Positions 15,088 through 23,328 of a stretch of 34,423 nucleotides of DNA are shown here, one piece after another. The position numbers were made by a program, and so were the translations under genes. A model generated the notes under the pieces. The model ran no database searches. It was not told the origin of the DNA and worked only from the letters and a program-made list of their open reading frames with translations. Source of the DNA: an uncultured Solobacterium sp. (lineage in GTDB: Bacteria; Bacillota_I; Bacilli_A; Erysipelotrichales; Erysipelotrichaceae). The stretch lies in the NCBI GenBank assembly GCA_938039295.1, contig CALHUY010000022.1:1-34423 (forward strand), in the 5' to 3' direction. Position 1 is the stretch's first letter. Every line of letters begins with the position of its first letter.

Positions 15088-16264
15088 TGCTATTCTCCTT
15101 TAAAAGATTGCTTGCTCTAACAAAGGCTTTCTTGAGTCCAAGCATACCGTTTAAATCGTTGATAATATCCTTTGTCTCAGCTTTAAATGCTGCTTCTTCA
15201 TCAAATAAATTGAGCTGTGAAGAAATATAGCCTTCATCAGCAAAATCACCTATTGTAATACCGAGTAAGCGTACCGCTTCCCCCTCTTCCCAGTTATCTT
15301 CAAATAATGCTATAGCTGCATTATAAATCTCATCTGCACGCCAAATTGGTATAGATAACTTCATAGCACGTGTAATATTTCTAAAATCATAATAACAAAT
15401 ACGAATATGAATAGAACTGCCAACTTTACTTGCGTTTTTAAGGCGTTTAGAGAGTGTTCTGGCTAGTGTTCTGATTAAACCGGCTAATTCCTCGTATTCA
15501 TTAATATCTTCTAATAATGTCTCAGAAATGCCCATAGATTTAGCATCCCATTCTGTCTCTAGTTCTCTATGATCAATACCATTTGCCCGCTCGATGTAAT
15601 CATCGGTATTTTTACCTAATATTTCTCTAAGTTTAGTGATATCTTTATAGTTTGCTAAATCACCAATTGTTCGGATACCGATTTCTTGCATATAAGGAAC
15701 TGTTTTATTTCCTATACCGCGCATATCTTTGATTGGTAATGGCCACATTTTTTCTTGTACATCACGAATACGTAGAACAGTAATACCATTAGGCTTTTTC
15801 ATATCACTCGCCATCTTAGCCAAAAACATATTTGGCGCTACACCAATAGAACACGTTAAGCCAAGTTCAGTATAAATTTGTTTCTGCAAGGACCAAGCAA
15901 GATCTAATGGTCTTTCAAATCTCTTGATTGCTTCAGTCATATCAGCATAGCATTCATCTACAGATGCCTGTTCTACCAAAGTTGTATAGGAGCGGACAAT
16001 CTCCATAAAGCGCTCTGAAAGATTACGATACCAAGTATAGTGTCCTTCAACGATAATTAAATCTTTACAAAGTTTTTGTGCTTCACTAACAGGCATTGCA
16101 CTATGAATACCATACGCACGTGCTTCATAACTTGCAGTAGAAACAACACTACGTCTAGTTGCTCCAGAAATAACTATCGGTTTTCCCTTTAATTCAGGAT
16201 TTAATAGCACTTCAGCATTGGCAAAAAAGGCATTTAAATCAATATGAAAATATACGTGATACAT
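15074..16264 (-). CDS. dinB: DNA polymerase IV (Y-family, DinB)
   Basis: A translesion polymerase that copies past damaged bases with low fidelity. The 396-aa protein begins VYFHIDLNAFFANAE, with metal-binding D9 and the steric-gate aromatic pair FF. It continues with the YEARAYGI motif and the catalytic SVDECYAD (D103, E104), then helix-hairpin-helix thumb motifs (MRGIGNKT) and the little-finger domain. A beta-clamp binding peptide, QLNLF, lies at about 350-354, so it should be recruited to the replication clamp. Its start overlaps the recN stop by one base and its end overlaps the recombinase gene by 14 bp. Placement between recN and xer makes a repair-recombination cluster. No SOS box is visible directly in front of it, and it should be transcribed with nusB-xseA. 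Confidence 0.94.
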   Translation of the reverse strand: MYHVYFHIDLNAFFANAEVLLNPELKGKPIVISGATRRSVVSTASYEARAYGIHSAMPVSEAQKLCKDLIIVEGHYTWYRNLSERFMEIVRSYTTLVEQASVDECYADMTEAIKRFERPLDLAWSLQKQIYTELGLTCSIGVAPNMFLAKMASDMKKPNGITVLRIRDVQEKMWPLPIKDMRGIGNKTVPYMQEIGIRTIGDLANYKDITKLREILGKNTDDYIERANGIDHRELETEWDAKSMGISETLLEDINEYEELAGLIRTLARTLSKRLKNASKVGSSIHIRICYYDFRNITRAMKLSIPIWRADEIYNAAIALFEDNWEEGEAVRLLGITIGDFADEGYISSQLNLFDEEAAFKAETKDIINDLNGMLGLKKAFVRASNLLKENSNEDS

Positions 16265-17907
16265 TAGCTATGATTTCTCCAATAGAGTTCTTGTGCAGCT
16301 TTTTTAGAAATATCGGTAATACTACCACTAAAGATGAGCGCAAGTTGATCAATACGTCCATTCTCATCTAATTCATTAACATGTGTAATCGTCGTATTAT
16401 CTAGGTCTTGTTTTGAGACAAAATAATGTGTATCTGCACAAGCTGCTACTTGTGCTAAATGTGTAACTGCAAAGACCTGGCATGAATTGGATAAGGCCTT
16501 CATCTTTTGCCCAATTGCAGTCGCAACTGGACCACTGACACCCGTATCAATCTCATCAAAGATAACAGTTTGAATTCCTTGTAGTTTTGTAAAGATTACC
16601 TTTAGACCAAGCATTAAACGGCTTAATTCACCACCAGAAGCTGTCTTAACAAGTGATTTAGGCTCTTCCCCTTTATTCATGGAAATCATAAACTCAACAT
16701 TCTCATTTCCATGTTCACTAGGATTACATTCTGTAAATACTGTTTTAAAGCATGCATTTGGTAACATGAGTTCCTTTAGATTGATAAGAATCGCATCATC
16801 AAGTTCTTTTGCACGTGATTGTCGAATCTTGGATAACTTTGCTGCATTTTTTTGATATAGGTTTCGTGCTATATCAATCTTTTTATCCATCTGCTCAATA
16901 AACTCTTTACGATGTGTAAACATCTGTACTTGCTGTTTGAGTTGTTCTTGTTGAGAGAGAATTTGTTCAATAGAGTTTCCATATTTTCTCTTTAGCTTTT
17001 GAATTGTAAAGAGACGCTCTTCCATCTCATTGATTTCTTCTTCATCCATATCATATTCACCAACTAGTTTATGAAGTTCATCAATACTATCTGAGATAGA
17101 ATAATATGCATCTGAAATTGATGTTTGAATAGCTGTTGTTTTCTCATCATTTCCTAAACTTGAACATAATTTTTGTAGGTCATATAAAGAATCCGCTAAA
17201 CCTTCTTCATATAGTGAAAAGACTTGATTGTATTTATCAAGTGAGTTTTTAACTTGTTTATACTGTCTTTCCTTTTCAGCTAATTCTTCATCTTCACCAA
17301 TTGTAAGATTAGCTTGTTCGATTTCTTGAATTTGATATTGGAAGTATTCCAAATCATTTTCATTAAATTCATTTTGTAAAGCCTTCTCTTTTTCTTTTAT
17401 GAGTCTTGCATATTCTTGGTAAGATTCTTTTACTTCTTTCAGTTCTTCATCAACTTGTAAGAAAGTATCCAGTAAACGAATATGATTTGCTGTATTTAGT
17501 AGATAAGCTGTATCTCTTTGACCATGAATATCAATTTCATCTCTAAGAATATCTTTAGCAAGAGATAATGTAACAATTCGATGATCAATACGAATCACTG
17601 ATTTACCTGAAGATAATAGTTCTCTTGTAAACGTAACATCGTCAGTTGTTTCTAAACCAGCCTCTGCTAATACCTCTAATGCGTGTTTATTTTGGGATAA
17701 ATCAAAAGTACCTTCAATGATTGCTTTCTCTTTTCCCTTTGAAATATACGAAGCACCTGCACGCTCTGCACATAAGATGGAAATAGCATCTAGCATAATT
17801 GATTTACCAGCACCAGTTTCACCAGTAAACGCACTAAACCCAGACTTAAAATCTAGGTTTAGTTCATCAATCAGTATAAAGTTTTTGATATACAGGTGTT
17901 TCAGCAT
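16264..17907 (-). CDS. recN: DNA repair protein RecN
   Basis: An SMC-like ATPase recruited early to double-strand breaks, where it tethers DNA ends. The 547-aa protein has an N-terminal head with Walker A GETGAGKS (29-36). A coiled-coil middle (about 150-380) contains many E/K/Q-rich heptads (EEINEMEERLFTIQKLKRKY). The C-terminal head carries the signature TASGGELSRLMLGLK and Walker B TVIFDEIDTGVSG. Length is normal (about 550-570). AGGAG before the ATG overlaps the dxs stop. In Bacillus, recN follows dxs with tlyA (yqxC) and argR in between; both are absent here. Confidence 0.96.
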   Translation of the reverse strand: MLKHLYIKNFILIDELNLDFKSGFSAFTGETGAGKSIMLDAISILCAERAGASYISKGKEKAIIEGTFDLSQNKHALEVLAEAGLETTDDVTFTRELLSSGKSVIRIDHRIVTLSLAKDILRDEIDIHGQRDTAYLLNTANHIRLLDTFLQVDEELKEVKESYQEYARLIKEKEKALQNEFNENDLEYFQYQIQEIEQANLTIGEDEELAEKERQYKQVKNSLDKYNQVFSLYEEGLADSLYDLQKLCSSLGNDEKTTAIQTSISDAYYSISDSIDELHKLVGEYDMDEEEINEMEERLFTIQKLKRKYGNSIEQILSQQEQLKQQVQMFTHRKEFIEQMDKKIDIARNLYQKNAAKLSKIRQSRAKELDDAILINLKELMLPNACFKTVFTECNPSEHGNENVEFMISMNKGEEPKSLVKTASGGELSRLMLGLKVIFTKLQGIQTVIFDEIDTGVSGPVATAIGQKMKALSNSCQVFAVTHLAQVAACADTHYFVSKQDLDNTTITHVNELDENGRIDQLALIFSGSITDISKKAAQELYWRNHS

Positions 17908-17916
17908 AACTTTCTC

Positions 17917-19776
17917 CTACAAATATTGTTGTACATCAGCCAAGAAGGTATTCACATCAATGTGATATTCCTTACGTAACTGTGCACTTGTACCTTGTGG
18001 TATAAACTTGTCCGGTAATCCATAAATCTTGATTGGAAGACAAATCTCAGACTCATTTAGATATTGTAATATCAATGAGCCTAAACCATTCGTCTTATAA
18101 TCTTGTTCATAGACAAATAGTTTTAATTTACGATTAACAAGAGACTGTATTATCTCGTAGTCAAGTGGTTTAATATAACGTGCGTTTACAATCGTGACTG
18201 GTAAGTTATTAGAAATGACTTTATCTAATAACTTATTTACCATATCACCATAGGTGATAATGGCAACTTTATTATCTAAAGAATCATGTAATAATTCCCA
18301 TGATCCTACCGGTATTAAATTTGCTTTGCATACATCAGCTGTCTTTACTTCTCCCTTAGGAAAACGTACAGCAAATGGATGTTTCTGGTTAAAGGCTGTA
18401 TACAATAGGTTTTTTGCTTCTTGCGCATCTTTTGGATGAGAGATAATCATGTTTGGAAGTCCAGAAAGAATACCAATATCAAATGTTCCTTGGTGTGTTT
18501 CACCATCTCCACCAACAAGACCAGCATGATCTACGCCAATGACAACCGGTAAATCCATACGACAGATATCATGGTTAATTTCATCATATGCGCGTTGTAA
18601 GAACGAACTATAAATACACATATACGGCTTCTTACCAGAAATTGCTAACCCAGCCGCAAAAGTTGCTGTATGTTCTTCTGCAATACCTGTATCAAAGCTA
18701 CGGTCTGGGTACTTCGCAAATAAGACACCCATACCACTACCATTGATCATCGCTGGAGTTAAAGAAACAATATCTTTATCCTTTTGTGCAAACTCAGCTA
18801 CACATTGGCTCATAAATGGTCCCCATGCAGTAAAACCACATGGAACTTCATGTAATGGTTTTCCTGTTTCAATATTGAAAGGACCTACGCCATGCCAATG
18901 TCCTTCACTATCTTCTTCACACGGAGAATAGCCTTTCCCCTTTTTTGTCATAACATGAATAATCGTTGGACCACCATGATGTTTCGCTGTTTCTAGTACT
19001 TGAATTAAATCATGTATATTATGACCATCAACTGGACCCATGTAATCTAAACCAAACTCTTCAAAAATACCACCATCAATTACTGCATCACGCATGGAAT
19101 CTTTGACAACCTTTAAACCTTTATACAACGCATCACCAATCGGACTACCCGACAACGAACGCTTTAATGATGATTTAAAAGAAGTATATCCTTTTAAAGT
19201 ACGTAGTTTTGAAAAGCCTGCATTCATTGCACCAACATTTTTTGAAATCGACATATTATTGTCATTAAAAATAATGATAATATTTCGTTTCTCAACACCA
19301 ATTTCGTTTAATGCTTCTAAAGATAGTCCATTACTGATAGCACCATCACCTATAACTGGGATAATACTATAATTTTCTTTATTTAAATCTCTTGCAACAG
19401 CCATACCTAAGGCTGCAGAAAGTGAAGTAGAACTATGTCCTGCTTCCCATACATCGTGTTCACTCTCACTACGCTTCTGGAAGCCTGAAAGACCCTTATA
19501 TTGACGTAACGTTGAAAAACGATCTGCACGACCGGTCAAGATTTTATGCACATATGATTGATGGCCTACATCAAAAAGTATTTTGTCTTTAGGAGAATCA
19601 AATACATAGTGTAAGGCAATTGTTAACTCAACAACCCCCAAATTACTTGCTAAATGTCCACCTGTCTTTGACAAAGAGTAAATTAAGAAGGTGCGAATTT
19701 GTTCAGCTAAGTCCTTTAGTTGATTGTTATTTAAATTTTTAAGAAATGCGGGGTCACGAATTTCATTTAATTCCAT
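17917..19776 (-). CDS. dxs: 1-deoxy-D-xylulose-5-phosphate synthase
   Basis: It condenses pyruvate and glyceraldehyde 3-phosphate to DXP, the first step of the MEP pathway to isoprenoids. The 619-aa protein has the transketolase-like TPP domain: GGHLASNLGVVELTIALHYV, the catalytic region DVGHQSYVHKILTGR, and the TPP motif GDGAISNG (143-150) ending in FNDNN (170-174). The pyrimidine-binding domain follows with GIAEEHTATFAAGLA and the conserved MCIYSSFLQRAYDEI, and a C-terminal transketolase domain closes the protein. TAGGAG lies 9 bases before the ATG. ispA lies just upstream, so precursor synthesis and prenyl chain formation are co-expressed. Confidence 0.97.
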   Translation of the reverse strand: MELNEIRDPAFLKNLNNNQLKDLAEQIRTFLIYSLSKTGGHLASNLGVVELTIALHYVFDSPKDKILFDVGHQSYVHKILTGRADRFSTLRQYKGLSGFQKRSESEHDVWEAGHSSTSLSAALGMAVARDLNKENYSIIPVIGDGAISNGLSLEALNEIGVEKRNIIIIFNDNNMSISKNVGAMNAGFSKLRTLKGYTSFKSSLKRSLSGSPIGDALYKGLKVVKDSMRDAVIDGGIFEEFGLDYMGPVDGHNIHDLIQVLETAKHHGGPTIIHVMTKKGKGYSPCEEDSEGHWHGVGPFNIETGKPLHEVPCGFTAWGPFMSQCVAEFAQKDKDIVSLTPAMINGSGMGVLFAKYPDRSFDTGIAEEHTATFAAGLAISGKKPYMCIYSSFLQRAYDEINHDICRMDLPVVIGVDHAGLVGGDGETHQGTFDIGILSGLPNMIISHPKDAQEAKNLLYTAFNQKHPFAVRFPKGEVKTADVCKANLIPVGSWELLHDSLDNKVAIITYGDMVNKLLDKVISNNLPVTIVNARYIKPLDYEIIQSLVNRKLKLFVYEQDYKTNGLGSLILQYLNESEICLPIKIYGLPDKFIPQGTSAQLRKEYHIDVNTFLADVQQYL

Positions 19777-19788
19777 AGAATATATCTC

Positions 19789-20625
19789 CTACTTACGACG
19801 TTGCTGAATTCGATAAACAAATTCCAATAATTCTGCAGAGTCAAATCCATTTAAAGATTTGATTTCATCAATTGCAGATTGGTATAACTTGTTCATCATT
19901 TCTTTAGCGCGTTCAATTCCTAAAATCGAAACACTAGTCCCCTTATGATTCTTCTGATCGGAATTTGATTTACCAAATTCTGATGCAGTTAACTCAATAT
20001 CTAAAATATCATCCTGAATTTGGAAAGCTAGACCAAGAGAAAACCCAATTCTCTTCCATGCAGGAATGTCTTCTTCATGTTTTGCAAGTGTAGAAGCCAT
20101 TAATAGCGGTGCTGTTAATAAACATCCTGTCTTATGTTCATGAATTCTTTGAAGCATATCCCAATCAATCTCTTTATTTTCTGCTTCTAAATCAAGTTGT
20201 TGTCCATAAACCATACCACTTGGGCCAGCCATCTTAGATAGAATTGAAATACATTTCACAACAGTATCACTGGATTCTGTCGATCCTGTCGCTACTTCGA
20301 AAGCGTATGTCAATAAGCCATCACCTGCAAGGATTGCAGTAGCTTCATTGAATTGCTTGTGACAGGTTGGTAAACCTCTACGTAAATCATCATTATCCAT
20401 TGCTGGTAAATCGTCATGAATAAGTGAATATGTATGAATCATCTCTAATGCACACGCAAAAGGATTACCAATTACTGGGTCTATACCATATCCCTTTAGT
20501 ACAGTATAGAGAAGTAATGGGCGGATTCTCTTTCCTCCAGCAGTCAAAGAATAAAGCATTGCAGATTTCGTAGTACTATCCGGAAGTGTATTGATATAGT
20601 TTTCCAGAAGTAACTCAATTTGCAT
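19789..20625 (-). CDS. ispA: Polyprenyl diphosphate synthase (farnesyl/geranyl type)
   Basis: It elongates isoprenoid diphosphates, probably to farnesyl diphosphate for undecaprenyl and other lipids. I place the start at the ATG at 20625, which has GGAG nine bases upstream and gives 278 aa; an ATG at 20640 would add five residues but lacks a ribosome site. Motifs: TAGGKRIRPLLLYT near the N-terminus, the first aspartate-rich motif IHDDLPAMDNDDLRRG, AILAGDGLLTYAFE, and the second aspartate-rich motif QIQDDILDIE followed by KSNSDQKNHKGT. It sits between xseB and dxs, the standard Bacillota order, and overlaps xseB by 11 bp. Chain length cannot be read with certainty; geranylgeranyl synthase is an alternative. 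Confidence 0.93.
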   Translation of the reverse strand: MQIELLLENYINTLPDSTTKSAMLYSLTAGGKRIRPLLLYTVLKGYGIDPVIGNPFACALEMIHTYSLIHDDLPAMDNDDLRRGLPTCHKQFNEATAILAGDGLLTYAFEVATGSTESSDTVVKCISILSKMAGPSGMVYGQQLDLEAENKEIDWDMLQRIHEHKTGCLLTAPLLMASTLAKHEEDIPAWKRIGFSLGLAFQIQDDILDIELTASEFGKSNSDQKNHKGTSVSILGIERAKEMMNKLYQSAIDEIKSLNGFDSAELLEFVYRIQQRRK

Positions 20626-20830
20626 CTTCAGTATCTCCATTTTTACGAATTACATCATTGATTTGTGATTCAAACTTCTTTAACTTTGTATCACATGCTT
20701 TTACTAATTGAAGACCTTCTTCAAATAATGTGATTGTTTCATCTAAAGGTTTTTCATTCTCTTCAAGATCGTTGATGATTTCTTCTAATCGATTCATAGA
20801 TTCTTCAAATGATTTATCCTTTGTTGGCAT
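20615..20830 (-). CDS. xseB: Exodeoxyribonuclease VII small subunit
   Basis: XseB binds along XseA to form exonuclease VII, which trims single-stranded DNA. The start is the ATG at 20830, preceded by AAAGGAGG with six bases spacing; an earlier in-frame start would lie deep in xseA. The 71-aa chain contains the family core SFEESMNRLEEIINDLEENE, then KPLDETITLFEEGLQLVKAC, an antiparallel helical hairpin. It overlaps xseA by 17 bp and ispA by 11 bp, so subunit stoichiometry is probably helped by coupled translation. Confidence 0.94.
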   Translation of the reverse strand: MPTKDKSFEESMNRLEEIINDLEENEKPLDETITLFEEGLQLVKACDTKLKKFESQINDVIRKNGDTEDAN

Positions 20831-22223
20831 GACTGTCCTCCTTTGTTTGTACGATAGCACCAACGGTACCATCTGCCAAACGTACATTGATTTGATCACC
20901 AATTTCTAAAGCATCTGTAGTATTGATGACTTTGTTATTTTTATAAGTAACACTATAACCACGATTTAATACTAATAATGGTGAATATGCATTTAATAAT
21001 GACATATTCTTTTCTAATCTTGTTCTTCTATCGTCTGCAGTTGCACTTAATGCATGTTCCATTTGTGATTGATATTGAACAAGTTGATTCTGATTTGCTT
21101 GTACGGATTGTTTTGCATACATCAACAATCTCTGTTTAGCTTCTTGAATCGTTTCATGTAATGTTGCAGAACGCTTACGTATTAATTGCGAGAAGCGATG
21201 AAACTTTTCATTGAGTTCATGTCGTTTATCAACTGGTAAGTCTTTAAATCGCATGAGCTTTTCAGCCATGTAATCTAAACGCGTAATATAATCACGATAC
21301 AAACGTTCAGGTTTAGTAAGTACTGGTTGACTAGCATTATATACAAAGCGTTTCTTAGCATGCATGAATGTGTTACGCATTGCATTTATCAAACGACTTC
21401 TACTATTCTCTAAAATTGCTAGTACTTCTTGCATATCAGGAACAGCAGCTTCAACCGCTCCTGTCGGAGTATTGGCACGATAATCCGATACGAAATCTAC
21501 TAATGTAAAGTCTATCTCATGACCAATCCCTGTTACGATTGGTGTCTTCATTTGAAAGATATATCTAGCAAGTGCTTCATCATTAAAGCACCATAAATCC
21601 TCAATCGACCCACCACCACGAACCAACATGATAACTTGATGATTTCCTGCATCAGCAGCTTGTAAAGCTGCAATGATTTTTGGTGCAGCATCCATTCCCT
21701 GCACAGGTGCGGGATATTCTGTAAGTTTCGCAATTGGCCAACGCTTTTTTAATGTAATTAGCGCATCTTCTCTAGCAGCAGTATTATTGCCAGTCACAAG
21801 AGCGATATCCATTGGATATGCAGGTAACGCTTTTTTATAGCTATCATTAAATAAGCCTTCGTCACTAAGCTTCTTCTTTAGTAATTCAAACTGTTGATAT
21901 AATTGGCCGATACCACTACGTTCCATGTTGGTAGCAATCATCTGTACACTACCATCAACAACATAGACACTGACATCACCTTTTAGTACGACTTTATCTC
22001 CATTTTCAGGTTTGAATCCCAATTTCTGGTTTGCAGAAGAAAACATAACACACTTCAAAGTCGCATGATCATCTTTTAGCGAAAAATACCAGTGCCCACT
22101 GTATGGCATACGTATATTTGAAATCTCCCCTTCAATCATTACACCATGTAATACTGGATTTTCATCCATTACTTTCTTCAAGTAATTTACAAGTGTACTG
22201 ACAGGAACAACACGTCTACTCAT
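20814..22223 (-). CDS. xseA: Exodeoxyribonuclease VII large subunit
   Basis: The catalytic subunit of exonuclease VII. The 469-aa protein begins with an OB-fold (VSTLVNYLKKVMDENPVLHG, then VMIEGEISNIRMPYSGHWYF) and continues into the catalytic domain (about 120-300). There the motifs are RGGGSIEDLWCFNDEALAR and TGIGHEIDFTLVDFVSDYRA, with TPTGAVEAAVP directly after. A long coiled coil (about 270-410), where XseB subunits bind, precedes a short C-terminal segment with NRGYSVTYKN. Its ATG overlaps the nusB stop as ATGA. Length is normal (about 450). Confidence 0.96.
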   Translation of the reverse strand: MSRRVVPVSTLVNYLKKVMDENPVLHGVMIEGEISNIRMPYSGHWYFSLKDDHATLKCVMFSSANQKLGFKPENGDKVVLKGDVSVYVVDGSVQMIATNMERSGIGQLYQQFELLKKKLSDEGLFNDSYKKALPAYPMDIALVTGNNTAAREDALITLKKRWPIAKLTEYPAPVQGMDAAPKIIAALQAADAGNHQVIMLVRGGGSIEDLWCFNDEALARYIFQMKTPIVTGIGHEIDFTLVDFVSDYRANTPTGAVEAAVPDMQEVLAILENSRSRLINAMRNTFMHAKKRFVYNASQPVLTKPERLYRDYITRLDYMAEKLMRFKDLPVDKRHELNEKFHRFSQLIRKRSATLHETIQEAKQRLLMYAKQSVQANQNQLVQYQSQMEHALSATADDRRTRLEKNMSLLNAYSPLLVLNRGYSVTYKNNKVINTTDALEIGDQINVRLADGTVGAIVQTKEDSHANKG

Positions 22224-22600
22224 ATAACATCTAATACGCTGTTTACTAACTTATAAGTGTCAGAGTCACAATAACGTTTTGCTAACTGAACAGATTGGTC
22301 AATAATAACAGCAGACTCCGTTTTCTTTAAATCAAATTCAGCACATCCGTTCAATAAGATAGCTTTCTCAATTAACCCCAAACGCTCAAATGACCAGCCC
22401 TTCTTTAAGACTGAGTCAATATACTTTCCATAACGTTCTTCATTAGCAATGGCTGTCTTAATTACATCGATAAAATATGGATCGATTTCACTCTCATCAA
22501 CTTTAAAAACATCGTTAATTAATGCGTGAATATCTCGTTGAACAATGAGGTATTGGTATACCGTAATCATTGCATTTTCTCTTTGGTCATGACGATTCAT
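22220..22600 (-). CDS. nusB: Transcription antitermination factor NusB
   Basis: NusB binds the boxA element of rRNA leaders with NusE and supports antitermination. The 126-aa form starts at the ATG at 22600 (MNRHDQRENAMITVYQYLIV), which fits the usual NusB N-terminus; AGGAG lies 11 bases upstream, a slightly long spacing. In-frame upstream ATGs exist but would extend through the promoter. The all-helical protein ends with the typical KKTESAVIIDQSVQLAKRYC. It is the first gene of the nusB-xseA-xseB-ispA-dxs-recN-dinB-xer operon. Confidence 0.9.
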   Translation of the reverse strand: MNRHDQRENAMITVYQYLIVQRDIHALINDVFKVDESEIDPYFIDVIKTAIANEERYGKYIDSVLKKGWSFERLGLIEKAILLNGCAEFDLKKTESAVIIDQSVQLAKRYCDSDTYKLVNSVLDVI

Positions 22601-22623
22601 TTTTCTATAATCTCCTAACATAT

Positions 22624-22653
22624 ATTTTACCATGTTAAACTCTATTTTGTTCA
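22624..22653 (-). promoter_or_regulatory. Probable promoter of the nusB-xer operon
   Basis: On the - strand TGAACA (22653-22648) and TAAAAT (22629-22624) are 18 bp apart. The predicted start near 22617 leaves about 17 leader bases. The -35 box is only 4/6, so this is tentative. It is back to back with the promoter of the divergent DUF5662 gene. Confidence 0.5.
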
Positions 22654-22658
22654 TAATC

Positions 22659-22687
22659 TTGCCTGTTTTGATTGCTTGAATTAAAAT
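22659..22687 (+). promoter_or_regulatory. Promoter placing transcription start at the DUF5662 ATG
   Basis: TTGCCT (22659-22664) and TAAAAT (22682-22687) are 17 bp apart. A start seven bases after the -10 falls on position 22694, the A of the ATG, so the mRNA would be leaderless. Confidence 0.6.
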
Positions 22688-22693
22688 AGTCGC

Positions 22694-23269
22694 ATGAGTA
22701 AAAATAACAATAATCCAACATTTCTACGAAAAACATTTTTACATCTAAAAACGATTCACGAACATCGTAGTCTTGTACGTAAGTTTTGTTTTCAATGTGG
22801 TTTATACAAACAAGGTTTAACACACGACTTATCGAAGTATTCTTTTGCAGAACTATTCCCTAGCATTCGTTATTATCAAGGATATCGTTCTCCTTATACA
22901 AAAGAAAAGGAATTACATGGCTATTCTCTCGGCTGGCTACATCACAAAGGTTGTAACAAGCATCATTGGGAATATTGGTGGGATAAGATTGATGGTAAAT
23001 GGCAAGCAATCAAAATGCCGCAAAACTATGTTGTTGAAAGTGTTTGCGATCGTATCGCAGCTTGTAAAGTGTACCAAAAAGAACAGTATACACAATCATC
23101 TGCTTTAAATTATTATTTGAATAGTCATGATGAACAAAATCTTCATTTGCTTACTGCTAATTTATTTGAACGTATTCTTCGCTACATTGCAATGCATGGA
23201 GAAGATGCTGCATTTAAACGAATTAAAACCCTTATAAAACAAAAGAAAGATTTATATGACGCATTCTAA
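22694..23269 (+). CDS. DUF5662 family protein, function unknown
   Basis: A 191-aa soluble, His- and Trp-rich protein. I recognise the DUF5662 pattern: FLRKTFLHLKTIHEHRSLV at the N-terminus, GLTHDLSKYSFAELFPSIRY near residue 43, YRSPYTKEKE, and the striking SLGWLHHKGCNKHHWEYWWD near residue 77. The HDLSK and LHHKGxNKHHWEYW blocks could bind metal, somewhat like HD-type helical proteins, but no catalytic activity is established to my knowledge. There is no Shine-Dalgarno in front, and the promoter spacing suggests a leaderless transcript. It is a single gene, divergent from nusB and with its own terminator. It is common in gut Bacillota genomes. Confidence 0.75.
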   Translation: MSKNNNNPTFLRKTFLHLKTIHEHRSLVRKFCFQCGLYKQGLTHDLSKYSFAELFPSIRYYQGYRSPYTKEKELHGYSLGWLHHKGCNKHHWEYWWDKIDGKWQAIKMPQNYVVESVCDRIAACKVYQKEQYTQSSALNYYLNSHDEQNLHLLTANLFERILRYIAMHGEDAAFKRIKTLIKQKKDLYDAF

Positions 23270-23294
23270 CCTATAGATATCCTATGGGTTTTTT
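23269..23294 (+). terminator. Terminator after the DUF5662 gene
   Basis: ACCTATAG (23269-23276) pairs with CTATGGGT (23282-23289), with one G-U pair, across a 5-base loop. A run of T follows to 23294. The stem begins on the last base of the stop codon. Confidence 0.75.
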
Positions 23295-23300
23295 GTACTT

Positions 23301-23323
23301 AAAAAGGCTCCAAAGAGCCTTTT
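23301..23323 (-). terminator. Terminator after guaB
   Basis: A strong 8-bp stem, AAAGGCTC (23303-23310) and GAGCCTTT (23315-23322), with a 4-base loop. On the - strand it is followed by five T (complement of 23305-23301). It could also work weakly on the + strand. Confidence 0.85.
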
Positions 23324-23328
23324 GCATA

